Assembly: GCF_002735905.1 (NCBI RefSeq)
Contig: NZ_PEBD01000004.1
Span: 806,001 to 870,000, forward strand
DNA length: 64,000 nucleotides
Direction: 5' to 3'
Source of the DNA: Williamsia muralis
GTDB lineage: Bacteria > Actinomycetota > Actinomycetes > Mycobacteriales > Mycobacteriaceae
Shown: positions 55,142 to 63,617 of the stretch, in pieces
How positions within the stretch are numbered: the stretch's first letter is position 1
Layout of the letters: every line of letters begins with the position of its first letter
The notes under the pieces: generated by a model
Seen by the model: the letters and a program-made list of their open reading frames with translations, nothing else
Told to the model about the DNA's origin: nothing
Databases searched by the model: none
Position numbers and translations under genes: made by a program

Positions 55142-55903
55142 GTGGCCTTGGTGGACACGCTGACCCGGCCATCCGGTGCCGAATCGATCACCCTCGCGGT
55201 GCGAACGTCGGGTCCGGTGACAGATCGGCCGGTGGTGCTGGTGCACGGAATGGGCGGCGATCATCAGACATGGCGCCCGCTGGCCAGACGTTTGCGAGCG
55301 CTTGGCCGAACGGTGATCACGTACGACCAGCGTGGTCACGGCAGGAGTTCGCGATCGGGGGACTATCTGCTCGATGACTTCCGCGATGACCTGACCTTTG
55401 TGCTCGACGATCTGGGCGTGGGTGAGGTCGATGTGGTCGGCCATTCGCTGGGCGCACACACCGTGGCGAGGATGGCGATGGCCGCGCCCGACCGGATCCG
55501 CCGGCTGGTTCTCGAAGAGATTCCGCCCATGCCCCGTGGACAGGCCGACCTGGACGAGAACATCGCCCCGTCGGCGGGTGGGTGGCCTGAACGGCTCCGA
55601 GGTGCCTGGTCGTTCGCCCGCTATCCGAGCCCGGTGATCCGATTCGACCACCGGATGCCCCAACTGGTCGCGACCCAGTTCCAGGTGATCGACACCGACT
55701 GGTGGGACTCACTGAACGTGATCACCTCGCCCGTACTGGTCATCTCGGGTGGTGATCAAAGCTTCTTGCCGCCCAGGCACCTACGCAGCGTGAGCGAGGC
55801 CCTGCCGGACGGGCACTTCACCGCAATCGAGGCCGGCCACAGTGTGCACCGTGATCGCCCGACCGAGTACAACCGTCAGGTGCTCGATTTCCTCGGAGAG
55901 TAG
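55142..55903 (+). CDS. Alpha/beta hydrolase
   Basis: About 253 residues from the GTG at 55142; other starts (TTG 55133, GTG 55151) are possible. Oxyanion region VVLVHGMGGDHQTWRPL, YDQRGHGRSS turn, nucleophile in VVGHSLGAHTVARMA, acid in SGGDQSFLP and His in EAGHSVHRD. A general hydrolase; substrate not predictable. The open frame runs far upstream, but that part is antisense to the previous gene and shows no domain. Confidence 0.82.
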   Translation: MALVDTLTRPSGAESITLAVRTSGPVTDRPVVLVHGMGGDHQTWRPLARRLRALGRTVITYDQRGHGRSSRSGDYLLDDFRDDLTFVLDDLGVGEVDVVGHSLGAHTVARMAMAAPDRIRRLVLEEIPPMPRGQADLDENIAPSAGGWPERLRGAWSFARYPSPVIRFDHRMPQLVATQFQVIDTDWWDSLNVITSPVLVISGGDQSFLPPRHLRSVSEALPDGHFTAIEAGHSVHRDRPTEYNRQVLDFLGE

Positions 55904-55927
55904 CTGCGAGCGTCCACTGCCGGAATG

Positions 55928-56515
55928 TCATTCGGACAGATGCACGCCCGATCCGATCATCAGCGTTCGAATTCCCTCGGTCACCTCGGTCCTGACGGTG
56001 CGTGCGGTCAGGCCGTCTTGTCTGCGTAGCTGGTACCAGGTGTGTACGTCGAGGAGCACCCACAACATGCGTTGCAGGCGTTCTCTCCTGCGGGGGGTGA
56101 GCTGGCTCAGGTGGAACTCGAACACCTCAGATATCCACTGGTGGTGCGCTTTTCGGCCCTCGCGTGCAACGTCGGCCAACGCTTGGAACCGATCTGTCTG
56201 GGCCAGCATCTTCACCGTGGACTCACCGGACTCCTCGTAGCCGGTGAGAACGGCGTCGACAATGGAACCGATGTCGCCGGCCACGACACCGGACCGAATC
56301 TCGTTGACACGTCGGATGAATCGCTCCTCGACCCCGGTGAGGTAGAGGTTGTCCTTGGAGCCGAAGTGGTTGGTGATGGTCTGTCCCGATACCCCTGCCG
56401 CGCCGGCGATGTCGGCGACCGTGACGTCGGCATAGCTGCGGGTGCTGAACAGTTCGACCGCGGCGTCGAGGATGTGCTCACGCGTCTGCTGCGCAGCCCG
56501 CGCCCGCGCGCCCAT
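55928..56515 (-). CDS. TetR-family regulator next to a glycosyltransferase
   Basis: 195 residues. Helix-turn-helix at about 10-55: TREHILDAAVELFSTRSY, VTVADIAGAAGVSGQTITNH. The C-terminal half has no recognised ligand motif. Start is the ATG at 56515 with AGAAG upstream. It is divergent from the glycosyltransferase gene with 110 bases between, and the gap holds a promoter with an embedded palindrome. Confidence 0.85.
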   Translation of the reverse strand: MGARARAAQQTREHILDAAVELFSTRSYADVTVADIAGAAGVSGQTITNHFGSKDNLYLTGVEERFIRRVNEIRSGVVAGDIGSIVDAVLTGYEESGESTVKMLAQTDRFQALADVAREGRKAHHQWISEVFEFHLSQLTPRRRERLQRMLWVLLDVHTWYQLRRQDGLTARTVRTEVTEGIRTLMIGSGVHLSE

Positions 56516-56563
56516 TCGGTAACTTCTCTTCGATGCGGTCACAGCACCCACTTTGGTTTGGTA

Positions 56564-56600
56564 TTGACAAAAACGAATATGGGCCCATACTAGCGAATAT
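56564..56600 (+). promoter_or_regulatory. Promoter with embedded operator for the glycosyltransferase gene
   Basis: TTGACA (56564-56569), 16 bases, CATACT (56586-56591) is a good promoter for the plus-strand gene. The perfect palindrome TATGGG/CCCATA (56578-56589) sits in the spacer and overlaps the -10 box. GAATAT occurs at 56575-56580 and 56595-56600 on either side. Repression by the divergent TetR protein is likely. Confidence 0.6.
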
Positions 56601-56625
56601 CCGACAACCCCACCAGGGAGAAGCC

Positions 56626-57867
56626 ATGGCTCGCATACTCGCTTACACACCACCCGCTCTGGGGCACGTGTTCCCCTTGGTGCCCGGTCTGCTCGAATTG
56701 CAGCGTCGTGGCCACGAGATCCACGTCCGGACCGCACCTGACGCGGTTGCTGATCTCCGTGCGGCCGGTCTGAGTGCCGACGCCGTCGATCGGCGAATCC
56801 TCGAGGTCGAGGTCACCGACTTCCGCGCCGCCAACGACGCGGAACGACTCAGGTCGGGCCAACGCGACCTCGTCGATCGCGGGCGTTTCGACGGCCCCGA
56901 CCTCGACGCGACCATCGAGCGCCTCCGGCCCGATGTGCTTCTGGTCGACTGTATGGCCTATGGCGCGCAGATCCGAGCTCAAGTCAGCGGCTTACCCTGG
57001 GCGATGACCCTACCGAGTCTGCTTCCTTTGCGCGAGAGGGGCATTCCGCCGTACGGACTCGGATTGGCTCCTCGAGCCGGCGTCACCGGCGCTGTGCGCG
57101 ACGCGCTGATGTGGCCCGTCGTGGAGAAGGTGTTCGGTAAGGCCATGCTGCCTGGGATCAACGAACTCAGGAGCGCTGCCGGGCTACCGGCGCTCGCGTC
57201 CCCGCTGGATCTGTACGACCAGCCCCATGCAGTCATCTGTATGACCGGTGCCCCGTTGGAGTACCACCGCACACGTCTGCCGGCCTCGGTGCACATGGTC
57301 GGGTTCCAGCCGTGGGATCCGCCCTCTACGGCGCCGGATCTCATCGATGAGCCGGGCGATCCTTGGGTTCTCGTCACCTGTTCCACCGACTACCAGGGTG
57401 ATGAGTCGCTGGCGCGGACGGCCGTCGACGCATTGCGGGATCAGCCGTTTCGGGTTCTGCTGACGCTTGCCGACGCCTACGAGAAGGCCGATCTACCAGA
57501 CGCCTCGAACATCACGAAGGTGAAGTTCGTCCCCCACGGCCCGATCATGGGCAAGCTCGCCGCCGTGGTCACCCACGCCGGCATGGGCATCGTCGGCAAG
57601 GCCGCCTGTGCCGGAGTGCCGATCGTCGCCGTGCCCTTCGGTCGCGACCAGCCCGAAATCGCACGCCGGATCACCGAAGCCGGTGTGGGAGTGTCGATAC
57701 CGGCAAAGAAACTGACCCCGTTGAAGCTGCGTGAGGCGGTGAACGCCGCCGTTGCCCGCCGTTCGCAATCCGTCGAGGTCGCCCGTGGCCTCGCCGAACT
57801 CGATCCCGCCGCCGCATTCGCCGACGCGGCGGGTGGTCTGGTGCCAACACCGAAGGCAGCTCGCTGA
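56626..57867 (+). CDS. GT1-family glycosyltransferase (MGT type)
   Basis: 413 residues with the two-domain GT-B layout. N-terminal acceptor domain starts ILAYTPPALGHVFPLVPGL; the C-terminal nucleotide-sugar domain has VKFVPHGPIMGKLAAVVTHA, then GMGIVGKAACAGVPIVAVPF and GRDQPEIARRI, the PSPG-like region of macrolide/flavonoid/sterol glycosyltransferases. It may glycosylate a hydrophobic small molecule for detoxification. CAGGGAGA precedes the ATG. Control by a TetR next door fits an inducible xenobiotic response. Confidence 0.87.
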   Translation: MARILAYTPPALGHVFPLVPGLLELQRRGHEIHVRTAPDAVADLRAAGLSADAVDRRILEVEVTDFRAANDAERLRSGQRDLVDRGRFDGPDLDATIERLRPDVLLVDCMAYGAQIRAQVSGLPWAMTLPSLLPLRERGIPPYGLGLAPRAGVTGAVRDALMWPVVEKVFGKAMLPGINELRSAAGLPALASPLDLYDQPHAVICMTGAPLEYHRTRLPASVHMVGFQPWDPPSTAPDLIDEPGDPWVLVTCSTDYQGDESLARTAVDALRDQPFRVLLTLADAYEKADLPDASNITKVKFVPHGPIMGKLAAVVTHAGMGIVGKAACAGVPIVAVPFGRDQPEIARRITEAGVGVSIPAKKLTPLKLREAVNAAVARRSQSVEVARGLAELDPAAAFADAAGGLVPTPKAAR

Positions 57868-57874
57868 GACCGGT

Positions 57875-59095
57875 TCAGGTGTTGTCCGGGAGGGCTTTCG
57901 TCGCGTCGACTCTCCTGTGTCGGGCGCCGATCATCGACGCCGTGAACGGCAGCACCAACACGGTGACCGCACCTGCGGTCACCAGCACCGAGGCGTTTGC
58001 TTCGGTCATCTCACCGGCCGCCACGGCAACGCCTGTCACCGCGACGATCAGAGGTAAGCCGGTCGCCGAGTACAGGCCCAGTTGCGCGCGCTCGGCGATG
58101 GAAAAGGGCGGCTCGGCGCCTGATTGTCCACGATCCCATCGGGTGGCGATGAATACGGGAAGGCCGCGCACTGCGATGATCAGGAGTATTAGCACCACCA
58201 GGAGCCCGGGTTTCGCGAACACCGCCGCGATGTCGATTCCCATGCCGGATGTGATGAAAAAGATGGGGATCAGGAAGCCGAAAGCGATTCCGTCCAGCTT
58301 GGTTTCCAGTGTCTCGTGGCCCTCGGGGAGCAGCCGCCGCAGGATGAATCCCGCTGCGAACGCCCCCAGCACCGTGTCGAGCTCGAACTCGTAGGCCAGC
58401 ACCATCAGTCCGACGAGCAAGAACATCGTCACCCGGACGGTGGTCTGGGCGGTGGTCTCGGCGCCCGCGGACACCAACTTCGTGAGCCAGGTCTGTTGCC
58501 GCAGAACGCGGTCCGACACCAATCCGACGGCAACTGCGGCGATGGCGAACAGGATGAGGACGACAGTGGATTGAAGCGACCCGCGCGTGCCGAGCAGTAC
58601 TGCCATAGCGATGACCGGCCCCACTTCACCGAAGGCGCCGTGGTTGAGGACCGTCTGTCCCAGTCGGGTGTCGAGCAGTCCGTTGTCGCGCACGATGGGG
58701 AGCAGCGTGCCGAGCGCGGTGGAGCACAGCGCGATGGCCACTGCGCTCTCGGCCGTCAACAGGCCTGTGGCACCCAAGGCGAATGTGGCGCCAAAGGCAA
58801 TGGCCAGGCAGCACATCCAGGTATAGAAGGCCCGACGACCCTCTCGGCCAACGAGTTCCGATGTCTTGACCTCGTAGCCCGCGAGGAGGAACAGCATTCC
58901 GAGACCGAGTTCGCGGAGCATCTCGATCTCGGTGCCCTCGGCGGCCCAATCGAGGGCATGAGGCCCGATCAGGATTCCGCCGACGAGCAGGAGTACAACC
59001 TCGGGTATCCGCTTGCCCGGGATCAGTCCGGCGACGAGCGGGGCGAGCATCGCGCACCCGATGATCCAGAAGAACGAGGTGACCACGGTTCCCAT
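57875..59095 (-). CDS. Cation:proton antiporter (CPA2 type)
   Basis: 406 residues and about 12 membrane segments. Conserved stretches include IPEVVLLLVGGILIGPHAL, GLGMLFLLAGYEV, ALCSTALGTLLPIVRDNG and FGFLIPIFFITSGMGID, matching KefB/NapA-like exchangers of Na+ or K+ for protons. No regulatory TrkA domain is attached. Ends eight bases from the glycosyltransferase (convergent); starts six bases after the thioesterase gene, so these two are one unit. Confidence 0.88.
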   Translation of the reverse strand: MGTVVTSFFWIIGCAMLAPLVAGLIPGKRIPEVVLLLVGGILIGPHALDWAAEGTEIEMLRELGLGMLFLLAGYEVKTSELVGREGRRAFYTWMCCLAIAFGATFALGATGLLTAESAVAIALCSTALGTLLPIVRDNGLLDTRLGQTVLNHGAFGEVGPVIAMAVLLGTRGSLQSTVVLILFAIAAVAVGLVSDRVLRQQTWLTKLVSAGAETTAQTTVRVTMFLLVGLMVLAYEFELDTVLGAFAAGFILRRLLPEGHETLETKLDGIAFGFLIPIFFITSGMGIDIAAVFAKPGLLVVLILLIIAVRGLPVFIATRWDRGQSGAEPPFSIAERAQLGLYSATGLPLIVAVTGVAVAAGEMTEANASVLVTAGAVTVLVLPFTASMIGARHRRVDATKALPDNT

Positions 59096-59100
59096 GTCTG

Positions 59101-59559
59101 TCAGCTCTCTGCGGACGAACCGGCGAGATCGGCGATCACCGAACGGATGGACGGGGGGATGTCGACTGGCTTGCGCGACGAGCGGTCAACGTACACATGT
59201 ACGAACCGTCCGGTCGCGGCGATGGCATGGTCGCCGTTCGGGCCGTTGCGGAAGATTGCCAACGCGTAGACAACGCTGCGGGTGCCGAGGCGTTCCACCG
59301 AGATGCCCACCAGCAGTTGGTCGGGGAAACTCAATTCGCGCAGATAATTGCACGATGTCTCGGCCACGATGCCGATGGCAGGAAGGTCACGGATGTCGCT
59401 GCCCGTGGCCGACATCAGCCAGGCGTTCACCGCGGTGTCGAAATACGAGTAGTACGTCACGTTGTTGACGTGACCGTAGTGGTCGTTGTCGTGCCAGCGG
59501 GTCGGGATCGGCCACAGCACCGGGTAGTCGTCGGGCGATGGATGTGGACCTCTGGTCAC
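59101..59559 (-). CDS. 4HBT-type acyl-CoA thioesterase
   Basis: 152 residues of the hotdog fold: TRWHDNDHYGHVNNVTYYSY contains the Asp/His motif of 4-hydroxybenzoyl-CoA-thioesterase-like enzymes, followed by the central helix FDTAVNAWL. The GTG at 59559 has GGAG ten bases upstream; a TTG at 59568 is too close to that site. Its operon partner is the antiporter. Confidence 0.85.
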   Translation of the reverse strand: MTRGPHPSPDDYPVLWPIPTRWHDNDHYGHVNNVTYYSYFDTAVNAWLMSATGSDIRDLPAIGIVAETSCNYLRELSFPDQLLVGISVERLGTRSVVYALAIFRNGPNGDHAIAATGRFVHVYVDRSSRKPVDIPPSIRSVIADLAGSSAES

Positions 59560-59699
59560 CGGCCTCAAGTCTCCGTCCTCAGGGCTTGCCCTATCGTGGT
59601 CGACGTCGTCATGGGCCGCCCGGTTGGCCGGTCGTCCCGGATAGAGACTACGAGGTACCTGGTGGATCTGGGCTGTTGCCGAGGTGGAAAGGCGCGCAC

Positions 59700-60812
59700 A
59701 TGTTGATCACTGGAGCAGTTCTCGAGGAGATCGGGCGGGCGCGACCCTACTCGCGGTCCACCCCCATTGCGGTGCGCGAGCTGGAGCTGCAGTCGCCCGG
59801 CCCCACCGAGTTGCTCGTCCAGATCGAGGCAGCGGGCGTCTGCCATTCCGATCTGAGCGTGGTGGACGGCAATCGGGTACGACCGGTCCCGATGCTGCTC
59901 GGCCACGAGGCGGCGGGCATCGTGCGTGAACGGGGCTCAGAGGTCGCCGGCGTCGAGGTCGGTGATCGCGTGGTGATGTCGTTCCTGCCGCGGTGCGAGA
60001 ACTGCGACGGCTGCGCGGCCGACGGGCGACTCCCGTGCGTACCGGGCTCGGCCGCGAACAGTGCGGGCGAGATGCTCGACGGCGGTCGTCGACTCTCGTC
60101 ACCCGGCGACGGCGGGCCGATTCACCACCATCTTGGTGTATCGGGATTTGCCACGCATGCTGTGGTCGACGCCGCGTCAGCCGTGGCCGTGGGCAACGAC
60201 GTACCCGCGGACATTGCCGCCGTCCTGGGTTGCGCGGTTCTCACGGGTGGGGGAGCGGTGCTCAACGCCGCCAAACCCGCACCGCAGGATTCGATCATGA
60301 TCGTCGGACTCGGCGGTGTCGGCATGGCAGCGTTGATAACCGCTGTGGCGCAGAGTGTCTCGAGGATCGTCGCGGTGGACACCATGGAAGACAAGCTCGG
60401 TTTTGCAAAAGAACTCGGCGCGCACGAGGTGTACACGCCTCAAGATGTGGTGCAGCGGGGTGTGAAGGCCACGTATGTCATCGAATGTGCCGGCAACGCC
60501 AGAGCTTTCGAGACCGCCTTTGCGGCTACGGCCCCCGGTGGAACCACGGTGACGGTGGGCCTGCCCGCACCTACCGCGACGTCGACTATCTCGCCGTTGA
60601 CGATTACCGCTGAAGCACGAACCATTATCGGCAGCTACCTGGGATCGGCCGTGCCCAGTCGCGACATCCCCCGGTACGCGCAGATGTGGCGAGAGGGTCG
60701 CCTGCCCGTTGAACAGCTCATCTCCTCGCGCATCCGGCTCGACGAGATCAACGACGCCATGGACCAGCTCGCCGACGGCAAGGCCATCCGTCAGGTGATC
60801 ATGTTCGACTGA
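59700..60812 (+). CDS. Zinc-dependent alcohol dehydrogenase
   Basis: 370 residues of the medium-chain dehydrogenase family. Catalytic zinc ligands in AGVCHSDLSVVDG and LLGHEAAGIV; structural zinc site CENCDGCAADGRLPC (four cysteines); NAD motif VGLGGVGMAAL. It resembles class III/AdhD-type enzymes of actinobacteria. The ATG has GGTGGAAAGG upstream. Divergent from the thioesterase and convergent with the NrtR-like gene. Confidence 0.9.
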   Translation: MLITGAVLEEIGRARPYSRSTPIAVRELELQSPGPTELLVQIEAAGVCHSDLSVVDGNRVRPVPMLLGHEAAGIVRERGSEVAGVEVGDRVVMSFLPRCENCDGCAADGRLPCVPGSAANSAGEMLDGGRRLSSPGDGGPIHHHLGVSGFATHAVVDAASAVAVGNDVPADIAAVLGCAVLTGGGAVLNAAKPAPQDSIMIVGLGGVGMAALITAVAQSVSRIVAVDTMEDKLGFAKELGAHEVYTPQDVVQRGVKATYVIECAGNARAFETAFAATAPGGTTVTVGLPAPTATSTISPLTITAEARTIIGSYLGSAVPSRDIPRYAQMWREGRLPVEQLISSRIRLDEINDAMDQLADGKAIRQVIMFD

Positions 60813-60823
60813 CTCGACCCGAC

Positions 60824-60895
60824 GCGTTTCCTCCGATTGCGGCGACATCCTCCGGTTGCAGCCGGAGGATGTGATCAAAACCGGAGGGTGTGGGC
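60824..60895. repeat. Dispersed relative of the 103-bp repeat, with hairpin
   Basis: CGTTTCCTCCGATTGC followed by CATCCTCCGG-TTGCAG-CCGGAGGATG (60846-60871), a perfect 10-bp stem, then CCGGAGGGTGTGGGCG. The words TTTCCTCCGA, CTCCGGTTGCA and GGAGGGTGTGG also occur in the tandem array at 13.9-14.3 kb. It lies between two convergent genes and can act as a two-way terminator. Confidence 0.7.
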
Positions 60896-60905
60896 GCCGG
60901 ACCCG

Positions 60906-61538
60906 TCACCGTCGGACGCGGAAGAGTTCGGCAGGCCGTCCAGTGTCGGCCGCGGCGCGTTCGCCGGTGCCCTCCAGGGCTCCGATGAAACGACGGCGAA
61001 AGGTGTCTTTGACCAATGGGGCACCGAAGATCGCCTCGTGTAGGCGCCGTAATTCCAAGAGGGTGAAGTGATCGCCGAGTAGCCGGTCGGGATCAGGGTT
61101 GTTCGAGTAGCGAACCCGAATATCTTGTACCGCTTGGGAAACCATGATGTTGTGGTCGAAGGTGAGATCCTCCGACGGTGACTCGCCGACAATCGTCACG
61201 AGCATCGCATCGTCGGGAAGGTGCCGGCGCATGGCTGCCGCACCGTGTGCCATCGACAACACCCACCCGCGGTCGTCGCGTGACGGGTCGTCGTACATGC
61301 CGAGTTGATGGAATGCCAGGCCGCGGATGCCTGCCTTGGTCTGCAAGGCGCGACTGGCCGCATCGGCGAGGGTCTCACCCCGGTGCAGGAAGGTTCCGGG
61401 TAACGCCAGGCCGCGCTTTGATTTCACGACCAGCACGGCGAGCTCGTTGCCCTGCACGGTCAGAACCGCCACGTCGACGGCAACCGACGGCCGGTCGTAG
61501 TCGGTCAGAGCCTTACCTGCTGCATCGCGCCACACCAT
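60906..61538 (-). CDS. nrtR: NrtR-like Nudix-related transcriptional regulator
   Basis: 210 residues: N-terminal Nudix fold and a C-terminal winged helix (FTLLELRRLHEAIFG, DTFRRRFIGALE) as in NrtR regulators of NAD metabolism. The Nudix box is degenerate: GTFLHRGETLADAASRALQT, then KAGI, lacks the REUxEE glutamates, so it should bind a nucleotide without hydrolysing it. It is divergent from an ADP-ribosylglycohydrolase gene, a typical NrtR target, with two palindromes between. The ATG at 61538 lies eight bases from the first palindrome, which suggests a short or absent leader. Confidence 0.85.
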   Translation of the reverse strand: MVWRDAAGKALTDYDRPSVAVDVAVLTVQGNELAVLVVKSKRGLALPGTFLHRGETLADAASRALQTKAGIRGLAFHQLGMYDDPSRDDRGWVLSMAHGAAAMRRHLPDDAMLVTIVGESPSEDLTFDHNIMVSQAVQDIRVRYSNNPDPDRLLGDHFTLLELRRLHEAIFGAPLVKDTFRRRFIGALEGTGERAAADTGRPAELFRVRR

Positions 61539-61546
61539 CCGTTGAT

Positions 61547-61590
61547 GTTAGCGCACATCTGCGCTAACCTTTAGATCAACTTTGATCTAA
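61547..61590. promoter_or_regulatory. Two palindromes in the nrtR-ADP-ribosylglycohydrolase gap
   Basis: GTTAGCGCA-CATC-TGCGCTAAC (61547-61568) and TTAGATCAA-CT-TTGATCTAA (61571-61590) are both perfect. A plus-strand promoter TTGATG (61542-61547), 17 bases, TAACCT (61565-61570) has the first palindrome in its spacer; the second covers the expected transcription start. This is a repressor layout for NrtR, though two different palindromes may mean two regulators. Confidence 0.7.
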
Positions 61591-61599
61591 GGAGAAGCG

Positions 61600-62532
61600 A
61601 TGGTTCTCGACGAACAACAGCTCGACCGGACCCTCGGGGTCATGCTCGGGACGGCAGCAGGAGACGCACTCGGCGCGGGCTACGAGTTCACCTACCCCAC
61701 GGCGCACACCGAGATCCGGATGAAAGGCGGCGGGACATTCGACTGGGACCCTGGTGAGTGGACCGACGACACGTCGATGGCGATCTGCGTGACCGATGGA
61801 TTGACCGAAGGTCATGCCGATCTCGATGCGATCGCCAGGTCGTTTGTGCGCTGGTACGACTCCGGCCCACCTGATATCGGTACGCAGACCCGGGCGGTGT
61901 TGAGCGGCCGGTCTCGTTCGGCACGCGCTATGACCGACCGGGCTGCGAGCCTGACCGGACGCACCGGTGGCAACGGTTCACTGATGCGCACGGCGCCGGT
62001 GGCCCTGGCGTTTCTCGACGACCCCGGGGGTTGCGTGCACACTGCGGGTGCCATCAGCGATCTGACGCATTACGACGAACGCGCACGAGAAGCGTGTCAG
62101 ATGTGGAGTTGTGGAATCCGGCACGCGGTACTCACCGGGTCGCCTGACGGGGTGCGGATCTATCTGGAGCAGGCGCCTGCATCGGTCCGTGCGTATTGGG
62201 GGCCGTTGCTCGACATCGCCGAAAACGGTTCGCCGGCGGACTTTCCCAACAACGGTTGGGTGGTGCATGCGCTGCAGACCGCCTGGTGGGCGCTGACCAG
62301 GGCTGCCTGCGATCTGCCCGAGACGCTGGAGTACTGCGTGCGTGCGGGTAACGACACCGACACCACCGCGGCCATCGCCGGCGGACTGGTGGGGGCCTGC
62401 CGGGGGGCCTCGGCGATCCCATCGCAATGGAAGTCCCTCCTCCATGGCTATCCCGGCCACACTTCGGTCGACCTCGCCGCGACCGTTCGCCGGATCGTCG
62501 GTGGAGCGACGCCATCAGGACAGCCGAAGTGA
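61600..62532 (+). CDS. ADP-ribosylglycohydrolase (DraG family)
   Basis: 310 residues with the dinuclear-metal DraG motifs: LGTAAGDALGAGYEF, EWTDDTSMAI and CVRAGNDTDTTAAIAGGLVG. Such enzymes remove ADP-ribose from proteins or free ADP-ribose conjugates, salvaging NAD products. AAGGAG precedes the ATG. The NrtR-like regulator next door ties it to NAD or ADP-ribose levels. Confidence 0.93.
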   Translation: MVLDEQQLDRTLGVMLGTAAGDALGAGYEFTYPTAHTEIRMKGGGTFDWDPGEWTDDTSMAICVTDGLTEGHADLDAIARSFVRWYDSGPPDIGTQTRAVLSGRSRSARAMTDRAASLTGRTGGNGSLMRTAPVALAFLDDPGGCVHTAGAISDLTHYDERAREACQMWSCGIRHAVLTGSPDGVRIYLEQAPASVRAYWGPLLDIAENGSPADFPNNGWVVHALQTAWWALTRAACDLPETLEYCVRAGNDTDTTAAIAGGLVGACRGASAIPSQWKSLLHGYPGHTSVDLAATVRRIVGGATPSGQPK

Positions 62533-62681
62533 ACGTGGACTCGGTGACTCTGGCGGCTTTCTCGCGCGAGGTCGAGCAATTGAGCAGGCGTTATGTCGGC
62601 TGACCGGGTCGCCTGATGAACAATCGGTACCGGGGCTAAGCTGTCCACCAGGTCATAGTGACCGGCACCACAGGAGGCCCC

Positions 62682-63605
62682 ATGAACCGATACGCAGTGC
62701 GCACCAAGACCAGCAGGCTCGATCCCGAAAATGACTTCGAGGAGATCAACCGACTGCTCGCGACCATCGAGTTCCCGTGGGACATCAACCAGGCACTCAG
62801 CTTTGCACTGTTCCGGACATACGCGGTGCCGTCCGTGGGTCAACTGTTGTTCGACACCGGAGAGTTCACCGACAAGGTTCAGAAACGCTACGACGACACC
62901 ACCCTGCTTCTCGACGGTGTGCTCGAACACGGACTCGACAGCGAGACCGGGCGCACGAGCATCCGCCGGATCAATCAGATGCATGGCGCCTACGACATCT
63001 CGAATGACGACATGCTCTACGTACTCGCGACATTCGTGGTGACCCCGGTGCGCTGGATCGAGGAGTACGGCTGGCGGCAGCTCACTCACAACGAGGTGGT
63101 GGCTGCGACGAACTATTACCGCCGTCTCGGAACGCTCATGGGAATCAAGCAGATCCCGGCCACGTACACCGAGTTCGAGCACTTCCTCGACGACTACGAG
63201 CAGAAGAACTTCGCCTACAACGACGGCGCGCGCAAGGTCGCCGACTCGACACTGGCCCTGATGACCACCTTCCCACCGAACGACAAGGCCCCGGCCTGGC
63301 TCATCAACATCTTCGCGCGGTCGTTGATGGACGACGCCCTACTCGATGCATTCGGTTACCGGCATCCGCCACGGGTTGTTCGGGCCGTGTCGCGCGCAGC
63401 GCTTCGTGCCCGGGGCCGGCTGGTCCGCTGGTTCCCCGTCCGTAAAGCGCCGTTGCATGCCCGCGACCTCCCGAACATCCGTACTTACCCTGACGGCTAC
63501 GACGTCACCGCGCTCGGCACCTTCCCTCGCGGGTGCCCTGTGGCGCACGGCGATTCGTCTCCGACGGCATCGGGGCAGGCCGCTGCGACCACCCTCGCGA
63601 AGTGA
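62682..63605 (+). CDS. MpaB/Lcp-like oxygenase-family protein (DUF2236)
   Basis: 307 residues, mostly helical, with the DUF2236/MpaB pattern: RRINQMHGAYDISNDDMLYV, TPVRWIEEYGWRQLT, YYRRLGTLMGIKQIP and YTEFEHFLDDYE. The His in MHG and conserved Arg/Lys residues fit the heme-binding family that includes latex-clearing protein Lcp and fungal MpaB. The substrate is unknown. AGGAGG lies four bases before the ATG. No signal peptide, so probably cytoplasmic. A 149-base gap separates it from the ADP-ribosylglycohydrolase gene. Confidence 0.75.
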   Translation: MNRYAVRTKTSRLDPENDFEEINRLLATIEFPWDINQALSFALFRTYAVPSVGQLLFDTGEFTDKVQKRYDDTTLLLDGVLEHGLDSETGRTSIRRINQMHGAYDISNDDMLYVLATFVVTPVRWIEEYGWRQLTHNEVVAATNYYRRLGTLMGIKQIPATYTEFEHFLDDYEQKNFAYNDGARKVADSTLALMTTFPPNDKAPAWLINIFARSLMDDALLDAFGYRHPPRVVRAVSRAALRARGRLVRWFPVRKAPLHARDLPNIRTYPDGYDVTALGTFPRGCPVAHGDSSPTASGQAAATTLAK

Positions 63606-63617
63606 TCGGGCACCTGC

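Noticed and set aside
62529-62603. 24-codon frame overlapping the ADP-ribosylglycohydrolase stop (GTGA)
   Set aside because: Its coupling looks suggestive, but it is too short to judge, has no matching family and no further support.
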